Origin: Bacteroidia bacterium
Lineage (GTDB): Bacteria; Bacteroidota; Bacteroidia; Bacteroidales; Azobacteroidaceae
Assembly (NCBI GenBank): GCA_025996865.1
Contig: BNTV01000016.1
Span: forward strand, 1-59,215
Reading direction: 5' to 3'
DNA length: 59,215 nt
Position numbers and translations under genes: made by a program. A model generated the notes under the pieces. That model was not told where the DNA came from and did not search any database. It saw only the letters and a list, made by a program, of their open reading frames with translations. This document shows, one piece after another, positions 33,201 through 40,813 of this stretch. Numbering within the stretch: the stretch's first letter is position 1; every line of letters begins with the position of its first letter.

Positions 33201-33502
33201 TGGATATGTTTTATTTCCCATATACCGATGTCTTGATTGGCAATGGAAATTATGCAAAACTTCGTGATGTAACCCTTACCTATAAATTCGGTAAAGAATT
33301 TACGAAGCGAATCGGACTTGGAAGTGCAAATATTTATTTTCAGGCGCGAAACCTGCTGACAATAACGGCGAAAGGTACGGATATCGACCCTGAAAGTTTT
33401 GAATACAACATTACCGGAGGCACAGGTGCAACCACCGATCAGGCATACTCGCAATTACCTTATCCAAAGGAATTTTATATTGGTTTACAAATTTCATTCT
33501 AA
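30221..33502 (+). CDS. SusC/RagA-type TonB-dependent outer-membrane transporter
   Basis: 1093 residues from ATG at 30221, which opens a signal peptide (FTILCIFFFSSLSIFAQ). Then a carboxypeptidase D regulatory-like domain (EIKGKVIDTGGEPVIGANIV), a TonB box-like LEEVVITGYQTISRERVTGS, a plug with SusC signatures (LLVIDGYPVDATMND, NVESITVLKDAVATSIYGSR, AANGVIVISTKKG), and a 22-strand barrel ending in Phe (FYIGLQISF). It forms the pore of a SusCD lid-pore complex. The downstream SusD gene is 9 bp away. The cargo cannot be read from sequence; nearby peptidases favour peptides. Confidence 0.95.
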   Translation: MKPKKIRFGICKVFTILCIFFFSSLSIFAQNKEIKGKVIDTGGEPVIGANIVEKGTLRATVTDLNGNFTLSVSPNAVLQVSYIGYVSQEIATDGRRTLEITLAENTKLLEEVVITGYQTISRERVTGSFGVINQSKLEEKLQPELKSMLEGQIPGLVLDRNGKVEIRGVSTFSAVKTPLLVIDGYPVDATMNDAFFSYRDGTFENINANNVESITVLKDAVATSIYGSRAANGVIVISTKKGVEGDPKIAYRGTFSVVPTPDLRNLHKASSSDYIDAEIDLFKASPTANLNTAATQATYILIQERAGVITHEQAEAQLNALRQLDYVGQAEEYLFRSKLSQQHNLSVNGATKNHSYNVVLNYLGTKEHFINSDNNRTAIDFRDEWKINKFLTLSANANVTYSENNTPKINASRIMFDNPSTSAQLQAGIFQFQGTNSRYTPYWEIVDGNGNRTPSWLPGWPARETLYATIPGAKSIEFVFLDELERETIKTSEFQSRWTGTLKVDILKGLSAEIGGNWQRGNYVWKQTSDADSYTARIAYSNTTSRSNSANHYVPEGGIIDERRNINESWTLRSQINFNRDLKEGLHRINALVGNEVRRMTYDNNAYATRVGYNAVAGSFVPVNALDINQGKNASDWYGYPGITLETGEYKRIDNRFVSYYGNGSYEYDNRFIASGSIRLDLTNFFGTSSRYRYRPLWSVGGTYKLSEEKSFDIDFLNRLHVRGSYGIGGNISLSQGPFLILGVGSYNTTTGGTSYSISSPPNDELRWEQTRTTNFGVDLTALDNKLKISLDYYDKLSTDVLAPDAVDPTTGFTNITKNVGTISNKGIEIAISANVLNTRNFKWDITHIFAYNNNKVLKYNVTRAYATSYTSGAINVNGYPQDSFWGGRFAGLDNTGAVQAYKADGTIVPIGNLSPDDVVFLGTYRPKFDLSLTNSFTYKNWNLSAMIISKLGQKYRKDAFTGSNIQNRHVSERWREAGDEATTIYPKLTSWNMDMFYFPYTDVLIGNGNYAKLRDVTLTYKFGKEFTKRIGLGSANIYFQARNLLTITAKGTDIDPESFEYNITGGTGATTDQAYSQLPYPKEFYIGLQISF

Positions 33503-33511
33503 ATACAAATC

Positions 33512-35074
33512 ATGATGAAGACATCTATCATAAAAAACGGAATTATACTTACTTTGGCGGTATTATTTGCCTCATGTAACGATTTTCTTAATGTTGATCC
33601 GGTCGGAAAACTCATACCTGCTAAAGTGTCGGAACTCGAAAATCTTCTTAATAATGTAAATACAGTTGATTTTCAATTTCTTGACAACAATCGCGGATGT
33701 TTTTACGCCTTGCTCGGCGATAATATTACATTAAGTCCGAATCAGGCGGAAAGGATGTATTATGAAACGCATCCGAACATAGACAGGTATCATGCCTATA
33801 TTTTTGCATTGCCTTATACAAATCCGGAAATTACGAACTACTTCTGGAACTGGGGGATTTACCGCTCCGTCGGTTTGTTTAACACGACAATCGCCAGTAT
33901 TCAAAATCTTGCGGCAGCGGAAAGCGGTAGCGTTCAGGCAAAAGAGGTTATTGCAGAGGCAAAAGCGGGGCGAGCGTGGATTTATCTACAGGGTGCGCTG
34001 GTTTACGGACCCATGTATAACCCCGACGGCGCAAACGACAAAAAAGTGATTCCCTATCGTGTGGACGAATCTCCACTGGTTCCGAATCCGCAGTTATCTA
34101 CTGTAGGAGAATTGTTTGAACTCATTTTACAGGATTTAACGGACGCGCTTGATGCTCCCGATGTTGTCGGCAATCCTATTCGCGCCGGAAAAGCGGCTGT
34201 TTTGGCGCTTCATGCACAATATTACATGTACAAGCGGGATTGGAACAAAATGCTTTCATTTTCCGATGAAGCATGGAAGCTCGCCTTGCAACAGAAAAGC
34301 GGCGACGTCGGCAAGTTAATATATGATTTCAATGATTTTGAATATATTAAAACATCCGAAGCGGTTGTGGCAGGAGCGGATTCCGCCGTCAACTGGGATT
34401 TGCGGCACAAAGGCGGCGACACCGATTTCAAACTGTCATACAATCGCGAAAACCTTCTTTATCGTATCTCGCCGACAGGTACAAGTCATTACCCTTCGGA
34501 TGAATATCTGGCATTATTCAATACAGTTTCGGATTTAAGATACAAATTGTTTTTAATGAAAACCGAGGGTTATGGAGGCGCTATCGACAAAGGAGGCGAC
34601 GGTATAAGACGTTACAATTACCGGGGCAGTAAATTGCTGTACAATGAAGGTTTGACATACCCCGATTTGCTGTTGATGAGAGCGGAAGCTTACGCGCGGA
34701 CAAACAATAAGGCCGCCGCATTAACCGATTTGAATACATTACGCAAGTATCGTTACGACAATTCCTTGTCCACCGATTTGCCAAACGGCGCGTCTTTGAG
34801 CAATGATGAATTGTTGTATGAAATCATCAAGGAACGTCGTCGCGAACAACCGTTTGAATCGTTTCAACGCACCTTGGACATAAAGCGATATGTTTATGAT
34901 ACCGGCAAAGCGTGGAGCAAAACCGAAGTAGTTCACGAGATAGGCAACAAAACATATACTGCTCCGGTAAATGATGAGTTTTATACGTTACCGATAGATA
35001 ACGCCATTATTTCATTGAATCCACAATGGGGACTTACTCCGGATACGAGACCGTATATTCCTAAACCGCAGTAA
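33512..35074 (+). CDS. SusD/RagB-type surface lipoprotein
   Basis: 520 residues. Lipoprotein signal peptide (GIILTLAVLFASC; lipobox Cys about 22), followed by NDFLNVDPVGKLIPAKVSE, TPR-like SusD segments, and the C-terminal SusD signatures (LTYPDLLLMRAEAYARTNNK, LTDLNTLRKYRYD, IIKERRREQPFESFQRTLDIKRY) ending PQWGLTPDTR. It acts as the lid for the SusC transporter. Co-transcribed with susC. Length is typical. Substrate unknown. Confidence 0.95.
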   Translation: MMKTSIIKNGIILTLAVLFASCNDFLNVDPVGKLIPAKVSELENLLNNVNTVDFQFLDNNRGCFYALLGDNITLSPNQAERMYYETHPNIDRYHAYIFALPYTNPEITNYFWNWGIYRSVGLFNTTIASIQNLAAAESGSVQAKEVIAEAKAGRAWIYLQGALVYGPMYNPDGANDKKVIPYRVDESPLVPNPQLSTVGELFELILQDLTDALDAPDVVGNPIRAGKAAVLALHAQYYMYKRDWNKMLSFSDEAWKLALQQKSGDVGKLIYDFNDFEYIKTSEAVVAGADSAVNWDLRHKGGDTDFKLSYNRENLLYRISPTGTSHYPSDEYLALFNTVSDLRYKLFLMKTEGYGGAIDKGGDGIRRYNYRGSKLLYNEGLTYPDLLLMRAEAYARTNNKAAALTDLNTLRKYRYDNSLSTDLPNGASLSNDELLYEIIKERRREQPFESFQRTLDIKRYVYDTGKAWSKTEVVHEIGNKTYTAPVNDEFYTLPIDNAIISLNPQWGLTPDTRPYIPKPQ

Positions 35075-35117
35075 AAAATACATTTGCTAAGGTAGTTTAC
35101 AATTGCAAATATAGTTG

Positions 35118-35125
35118 TATCTTTG
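35118..35125 (+). promoter_or_regulatory. -7 box TATCTTTG of the thioredoxin-like gene
   Basis: Exact TAnnTTTG, 53 bp before the ATG, so the thioredoxin gene can be expressed apart from susCD. Confidence 0.6.
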
Positions 35126-35178
35126 TGGCAATATATATTATGTATTAATTTATTAATAATTTTTATGATAAAAAACAA

Positions 35179-36294
35179 ATGAAAAAAGTATCATTATTTA
35201 CTGGATTATGTGTCGCAACGCTCTTGTTGAGCCAATGTGGAACAAAAACCGCGAACAACGAATATGAAGTCAACGGTACAATAGATGCGGCAACGGAAAA
35301 AGTTTACCTGTCGTACTATCAGAATGATTCGATGAAAGTTGATTCAGCCATTGTGGAAAATAATATGTTTGTGTTTAAGAACGTTATCGACGAACCGTAC
35401 AGAGTTACGTTATCCGCAAGCACGGAGCCTCGGATTGCCCGCTTGAATGCTGTTGCATTTTATGTTGAACCGGGGAAAATAAAGGTTACCGTCACCGATT
35501 CCATCAAAAATGCCGTTGTTTCATCGCCAATCAACGATGACGCGGCCAAGTGGAAAGAACTTTCAAAACCTGTCCGCGAGGCAATTTCAGCGCTGAATCA
35601 GGAATATATGGCCGCTTCGGATGACGACAGCAAGGCAAAACGGGAAGATTTGAAGAATAAATATGACTCTATCAGCAATGCCGAAAAAGAATTGGCGAGA
35701 GCGTTCATCAAAGCAAATCCCGATTCTTACTATGCTTTGGCTGAGCTTTTCAATACGATTGCCGGCTATGATCCCGATCCCGATGTCGCTGCCGAATTGT
35801 TTGCCCTGTTTTCCGTGCGCCTTGATTCTATGGAACTCGGAAAGAAAATACAAGCGAATATTGAGCGTTGGCAAGCCCGGTCAATCGGCAGAGAAGCTCC
35901 TGACTTTACACAAAATGATGCGGACGGTAAAGCGGTTAAATTGAGCGATTTCCGCGGACAGTACGTACTGATTGACTTTTGGGCGTCGTGGTGCGGACCG
36001 TGCCGCGGAGAAAATCCGAATGTTGTGAAAACCTACAACGCTTATAAGGACAAAGGCTTTACCGTGTTGGGCGTATCGTTGGACACCGACCGTGAGAAAT
36101 GGCTGAAAGCCGTAGAAAGCGACAAGCTTACATGGACGCAAGTTTCGGATTTGAACGGATGGAAAAACGAAGTCTCCGTACAATATGGCGTCAGAGCCAT
36201 TCCTACAAACTTTCTCATTGATAAGGACGGCAAAATCATAGCAAAAAATTTGCGGGGAGAAGACCTGGAAAAAGCGCTTAAAGAACATATATAA
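35179..36294 (+). CDS. TlpA/ResA-like thiol-disulfide lipoprotein (DUF4369)
   Basis: 371 residues. Lipoprotein signal (LCVATLLLSQC), an N-terminal DUF4369-type domain (EYEVNGTIDAATEKVYLSYY), then a C-terminal thioredoxin fold (from about 235) with the redox motif WASWCGPCRGEN and cis-Pro region VRAIPTNFLID. It probably reduces or exchanges disulfides in the periplasm. Such proteins often follow SusCD genes of the Rag type. A strong terminator follows. Confidence 0.93.
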   Translation: MKKVSLFTGLCVATLLLSQCGTKTANNEYEVNGTIDAATEKVYLSYYQNDSMKVDSAIVENNMFVFKNVIDEPYRVTLSASTEPRIARLNAVAFYVEPGKIKVTVTDSIKNAVVSSPINDDAAKWKELSKPVREAISALNQEYMAASDDDSKAKREDLKNKYDSISNAEKELARAFIKANPDSYYALAELFNTIAGYDPDPDVAAELFALFSVRLDSMELGKKIQANIERWQARSIGREAPDFTQNDADGKAVKLSDFRGQYVLIDFWASWCGPCRGENPNVVKTYNAYKDKGFTVLGVSLDTDREKWLKAVESDKLTWTQVSDLNGWKNEVSVQYGVRAIPTNFLIDKDGKIIAKNLRGEDLEKALKEHI

Positions 36295-36312
36295 TAAGCG
36301 GAAAATAAGGAT

Positions 36313-36353
36313 AAAAAAGAGAGGATGTGAAAAAATAGTATCCTCTCTTTTTT
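36313..36353 (+). terminator. Rho-independent terminator
   Basis: AAAAAAGAGAGGAT (36313-36326) pairs perfectly with ATCCTCTCTTTTTT (36340-36353), ending in T-run. Terminates the SusCD-TlpA transcript. Confidence 0.92.
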
Positions 36354-36386
36354 GTAACTATTGTTAACATAAATGCTTTGAAAACA

Positions 36387-36444
36387 AAAAATAGTAAAAA
36401 AACCACATTATTGGTACTAATAATGTGGTTTTTTTACTATTTTT
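36387..36444. promoter_or_regulatory. 58-bp perfect inverted repeat over the DUF4143 gene promoter
   Basis: 26-bp perfectly complementary arms (36387-36412 and 36419-36444) with a 6-nt loop (ggtact). The right arm runs into the -7 box TATTTTTG (36438-36445), so the palindrome covers the promoter. It may act as an operator, or as a terminator for read-through. The T-run within the right arm supports some terminator function. Confidence 0.75.
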
Positions 36445-36468
36445 GTGGGGCAAAATAAAAACAAAAAT

Positions 36469-37869
36469 ATGCAACGGAAATTATTGAAAGAACTTTTGGT
36501 GTGGAAAAACAATCCGAAACGCAAGCCCTTGTTGTTGGAAGGTGCACGGCAAGTTGGGAAAACCTACTTGTTAGAAACCCTTTTCGGCAGGGAGTATTAC
36601 AGCCAAACTGTTCGGGTTAATTTTGAAAAAGCCGATTCGGAATTGCTTTCTCTTTTTGAAGGAAATATTGAGCCGGGACGAATTATCAACTATCTTTCGT
36701 TAAAAGAACAGAAAACGATCAATCCGGAAAATACGCTACTTATTTTCGACGAAATACAGGAAGTTCCCCGAGCTTTGACTTCGTTGAAATACTTTGCCGA
36801 AGATGCTCCCGAATATCACATTGCCGCCACCGGAAGTCTGCTTGGAATCGCCTTGCACAGTGGTACTTCGTTTCCTGTTGGAAAAGTTGACAGATTGCGT
36901 TTGTTTCCTATGGATTTGGAAGAATTTTATTGGGCTTTGGGTTTGAAAAATTCATCCGACGAAGCGCACGAGGCAATCAACAATCTGCATCGACCGCTTT
37001 TTTCTTCTTTGTTCCGCGATGCTTTTTTACAGTATCTTGCCATTGGCGGAATGCCGGCAGTTGTAAGTGAATGGTCTGAAAACAAAGATATTAATTATGT
37101 TGATTCAATTTTAAAAAATATCCTTTCCGACTATAAAGACGATTTCAGCAAACATACAACGAACAGCGAATCACGGAAAATTGCCGATGTGTGGAGTAGT
37201 ATTCCGCGCCAATTTGCCAAAGAAAACCACAAATTTATTTATAAAACAATTGAACCGTCAGCGCGGAGCCGCGATTATGCCTTTGCTCTCAATTGGTTGC
37301 TTGATGCCGGACTTATTTACAAAATCGACCTTGTGACTCACGGCGATAAGTTGCCACTGTCGTTTTATGCCGACACCAATGATTTCAAAATTTATACACT
37401 TGACGTCGGATTGTTGCGCCGGTTGGCCGGTTTGCCTTCGTCGGTAGTTATGGGAGATGACAATATCTGGTCGAACTTCGGAGGTGTTTTTGCCGAACAA
37501 TTTGTGTTACAACAACTTTTTTCATCAGGGATTGAAGAAACATATTATTGGACAGGCAACGCCGACAATCCCAAACAACCGAAAGGAAAAAGCGAATTGG
37601 ATTTTGTATTTTCGATGGGAAACAACATTATTCCAATAGAAGTAAAATCAGGTTATAATGTTAAAGCTCAGAGTTTACGGGTTTACAGAGACAAATACAA
37701 ACCCGGATTAAGCATTCGGTTTTCGCTAAAAGATTTAGAATACAACGAAGGTTTGCTGAATATTCCGCTTTATTACTCTTTTTTGCTGAAAGATCTTGTC
37801 AGCCAGAAAGATAACTTAATGCAATCACAGTACATACCTGTTTTGCCATTCAACAAGAATACATTATAA
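36469..37869 (+). CDS. DUF4143-type AAA ATPase
   Basis: 466 residues from ATG at 36469; an in-frame GTG at 36445 is at the -7 box and cannot be transcribed. Walker A LLLEGARQVGKTYLLE (about 23-38), Walker B TLLIFDEIQEVPRAL (about 91-105), sensor HIAATGSLLG, then a winged helix and the C-terminal PD-(D/E)xK-like DUF4143 part (KSELDFVFSMGNNIIPIEVKSG). Common accessory gene of Bacteroidales; function unknown, perhaps defence-related. Monocistronic, with its own palindromic promoter. Confidence 0.92.
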   Translation: MQRKLLKELLVWKNNPKRKPLLLEGARQVGKTYLLETLFGREYYSQTVRVNFEKADSELLSLFEGNIEPGRIINYLSLKEQKTINPENTLLIFDEIQEVPRALTSLKYFAEDAPEYHIAATGSLLGIALHSGTSFPVGKVDRLRLFPMDLEEFYWALGLKNSSDEAHEAINNLHRPLFSSLFRDAFLQYLAIGGMPAVVSEWSENKDINYVDSILKNILSDYKDDFSKHTTNSESRKIADVWSSIPRQFAKENHKFIYKTIEPSARSRDYAFALNWLLDAGLIYKIDLVTHGDKLPLSFYADTNDFKIYTLDVGLLRRLAGLPSSVVMGDDNIWSNFGGVFAEQFVLQQLFSSGIEETYYWTGNADNPKQPKGKSELDFVFSMGNNIIPIEVKSGYNVKAQSLRVYRDKYKPGLSIRFSLKDLEYNEGLLNIPLYYSFLLKDLVSQKDNLMQSQYIPVLPFNKNTL

Positions 37870-37875
37870 GAAAAA

Positions 37876-37965
37876 AGAGACTGTCTCAAAAGGGTTATTT
37901 TGCTCGTCATTGCGAGACCCCAATAAACACGTTTATCAAAAAGGGATTGCCCACCGGACAATCCC
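37876..37965. repeat. Partial copy of the CTGTCTCAAAAG element plus terminator hairpin
   Basis: CTGTCTCAAAAG at 37881-37892 and GCTCGTCATTGC after it match the MITE-like element at 16124-16260 in its minus-strand reading. Further on, GGGATTG (37943-37949) pairs with CAATCCC (37959-37965), giving a bidirectional terminator between the convergent ATPase and M16 genes. Confidence 0.7.
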
Positions 37966-37988
37966 CTCTTTCAAACAACTTAAACGAA

Positions 37989-40799
37989 TTATTTCTCCTT
38001 CACCCCGGTCATAATAATTTCAATCGCATTCTTCGCATTCAGAAGATTTTGCACTTTTTTTCGAATATCTGCCGGCGTTACAGCGTTCAATGTCTTCACA
38101 TAATCGGTGTAACTGTTGGTATTCTGACGATAATATTCAAGCATCGCGCCTCTCCAGTACGAATTTTCCTGCTCGTTTTCCTGTTGTTTTTTCAACATGT
38201 ATTCTTTTACTTTGTTGAAATCAACTTCACGCGGGCCTTCTTTCGCCATGTCTTGAAGTACCTGATGAACAATTTTGTTCAAATAATCGGCTTTAGCCGG
38301 TTCCGTTTCAAAATAAATCTGGAACATGGATTGTCCTTTCGGATAGTTGGAAATATTTCCGGATACACTCACTCCGTAGGTTCCGCCTTCTTCTTCACGG
38401 ACTTTTTCGGTATAAACGGTACGCAAAATTTGTTGAAGCATGTCTATTTCAATCCTGTTCTTCAAAGTGTAATCGAAGTTCGCCCAATAAATGTCGATTA
38501 CATTGGTTTTCGGATTTTCCACTTTCTGGTCGAAAATGCTTTTAATCAATCCCGGACGGTAATTTTCATTAACCTTCGCAAAAGTTTCTTTCCGGTGAAT
38601 GGATGGAAGTGAGCCTAAATATTTTTCAATTAATGGCTTCGCGATTTCCAAATCAATGTTTCCGGTGAAAACGAAAGTAAAATCGCTCGCATCGGCGTAA
38701 CGGTCTTTCTGCCATTTTCCAATCGTTTGATAGTTCACCTTTTCCAAGTCTTTGGCTTTCAGGCGGAAATGCCGGTTTTGATCCACATACAAGTCTTTGG
38801 CAACCGTATCGTTCAGCACTATTTCCGGATTGGCTTCCATGTTTTCCAATTGAGATTTTATCCGTGTAATTGTCGATTGATAAACTTCTTCGTCGCTTCT
38901 CGGCGCCGTGAAATTCAGATAAATCAATTGAAGCATCGTTTCAAAATCTTTTACACTTGAAGAACCGGTGAATCCTTCGTGAGTAAGACTCATGGTTGGG
39001 CTTACCTGTACTTTTTTACCGGCCAAAACTTTACTTAAATCCGTTTGACTGAATTTACCCAATCCACCGATATTTGCGATGCTGCTGTACAGTTGCGCAT
39101 TTACCATTTCCGATTCGGGGAAAAGCGAAGATCCGCCCGGACTGGTTGCGCTCATCAGGATTTCATCGGCTTTCAATTTTGTCGATTTGATCGCTACTTT
39201 TACGCCGTTTGACAAGGTCAGAACGGTAGCATCGAAAATTTTATCCGGCGTTTCGGAAACGATTTTACCGCCCTTCGGAAGTTCCGACAACAAAGGTTCG
39301 TTGCTGGTTTTTTCTTCCGGAGCTTTGATGTCTTCGCTACGGGCTTGGTTGAACCATGCCAATAATTGTTCTTTGGAAGGAACCGTTACGTCTTCTTTTT
39401 CGGGCGCCATCAAGAAAATAACAATGTTTTTGTCACCGATTAATTTTTCAATGTATTGATTGACAAATTGTAACGGAATCTGACCGGATACAGCTTTGAC
39501 GGTATTGTATTCCGCTTCGATACCCGGAATGTATCCTCCTTTTAAGAAATGATCTACATATTCGCTCGCATAACTGTTATTTTTTGTTTTATCCCGCTCA
39601 TTGAACGCATTTTCCATGAAAGTGAGGTAGTTGCTTTTAGCCCGTTCGTATTCACTTTCGGTAAAACCATACTTTTGTACGCGCATTAATTCGCGGGTAA
39701 GCGTTTTCAAGGCTGTTTCGACGTCGTTATCCTTCACCATGGCCCCTGCACTCCAACTTTCTTCTGTATGGGCTACCAAAAAATCGCCGTTTCTGCCGGA
39801 TGCTCCGATGAAGGGCGGATTTGCTTTCTGTGTCAGATCTGAAAATCGTTCGTTGAAAACCCTGTAAGCAATTCCGTTGAGATAATTCACAATTAAACCT
39901 TGGATCGTTCCTCTTGCTTCTTTGGGCAAAGGTTTGTGTTTGAAATCAATTCCTACGAGCGTTCGTGTGGATTCCTTATCTGTAACTACGCCAACCAATG
40001 GTTCATTATTTTCTTCTACATCGTAATATATCCTTTGAGCCGGATTAACAGGAGCGGAAATATCGGAAAAAATAGCTTTCAATTTGCTTTCCATTTGATC
40101 AACATCAAAGTCGCCGATAATGATAATTCCCTGTAAATCGGGTCTGTACCATTTATGATAGTAATCACGAAGTTCTTCCGGTTTGAAATTCATGACAACT
40201 TCTTCCGTACCAATAGGTAAACGTTTGGCGTATTTACTGTCCGGCATGATTAACGGCAATAACTTTTCGATCTGACGCATATTGGCATTATTTCCTGAAC
40301 GCATTTCTTCACGGATAACGCCGCGCTCTTTGTCAATATCTTCCTTTTCCAACGATAAAGCGTTCGACCAATCATGCAGGATTAACAAACAACTGTCAAT
40401 GGATCCGGCTTTGGTAACCGGCACATCGGAGATGTTATAAACGGTTTGGTCGAAAGAAGTATAAGCATTCAGATTGGCGCCGAATTTTACGCCAATGGTT
40501 TCCAAATACTTGATCAGGCCGTTTCCCGGAAAATGCTTGCTTCCGTTGAAAGCCATGTGTTCAAGGAAGTGCGCCAGGCCCCTTTGGTTTTCTTCTTCCT
40601 GCATGGAACCGACTTTCTGGGCGATGTAGAAATCCGCCCGGTCTTTCGGTAATTCGTTGTGACGAATGTAATACGTCAGTCCGTTACTCAATTGCCCGTA
40701 TTTGATTTTCGGGTCGATGGGAAGTTCCTGCTGCAATTGGGAAAATGCGGCAGTGAAACTGATTAAGAATAGTCCTAAAAATAATACAAATTTTTTCAT
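37989..40799 (-). CDS. M16 family zinc metallopeptidase (pitrilysin-like)
   Basis: 936 residues. Signal peptide KKFVLFLGLFLISFTAAFSQ. The inverted zinc motif is LAHFLEHMAFNGSKHF (HxxEH), followed by SYTSFDQTVYNI-like active-site strands and a second, inactive M16 half. The two halves form a clamp that degrades peptides. Exported, probably periplasmic. It starts 14 bp after the S9 peptidase gene in the same operon. Length normal for two-domain M16. Confidence 0.95.
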   Translation of the reverse strand: MKKFVLFLGLFLISFTAAFSQLQQELPIDPKIKYGQLSNGLTYYIRHNELPKDRADFYIAQKVGSMQEEENQRGLAHFLEHMAFNGSKHFPGNGLIKYLETIGVKFGANLNAYTSFDQTVYNISDVPVTKAGSIDSCLLILHDWSNALSLEKEDIDKERGVIREEMRSGNNANMRQIEKLLPLIMPDSKYAKRLPIGTEEVVMNFKPEELRDYYHKWYRPDLQGIIIIGDFDVDQMESKLKAIFSDISAPVNPAQRIYYDVEENNEPLVGVVTDKESTRTLVGIDFKHKPLPKEARGTIQGLIVNYLNGIAYRVFNERFSDLTQKANPPFIGASGRNGDFLVAHTEESWSAGAMVKDNDVETALKTLTRELMRVQKYGFTESEYERAKSNYLTFMENAFNERDKTKNNSYASEYVDHFLKGGYIPGIEAEYNTVKAVSGQIPLQFVNQYIEKLIGDKNIVIFLMAPEKEDVTVPSKEQLLAWFNQARSEDIKAPEEKTSNEPLLSELPKGGKIVSETPDKIFDATVLTLSNGVKVAIKSTKLKADEILMSATSPGGSSLFPESEMVNAQLYSSIANIGGLGKFSQTDLSKVLAGKKVQVSPTMSLTHEGFTGSSSVKDFETMLQLIYLNFTAPRSDEEVYQSTITRIKSQLENMEANPEIVLNDTVAKDLYVDQNRHFRLKAKDLEKVNYQTIGKWQKDRYADASDFTFVFTGNIDLEIAKPLIEKYLGSLPSIHRKETFAKVNENYRPGLIKSIFDQKVENPKTNVIDIYWANFDYTLKNRIEIDMLQQILRTVYTEKVREEEGGTYGVSVSGNISNYPKGQSMFQIYFETEPAKADYLNKIVHQVLQDMAKEGPREVDFNKVKEYMLKKQQENEQENSYWRGAMLEYYRQNTNSYTDYVKTLNAVTPADIRKKVQNLLNAKNAIEIIMTGVKEK

Positions 40800-40813
40800 G
40801 TGTAATTAATTTG

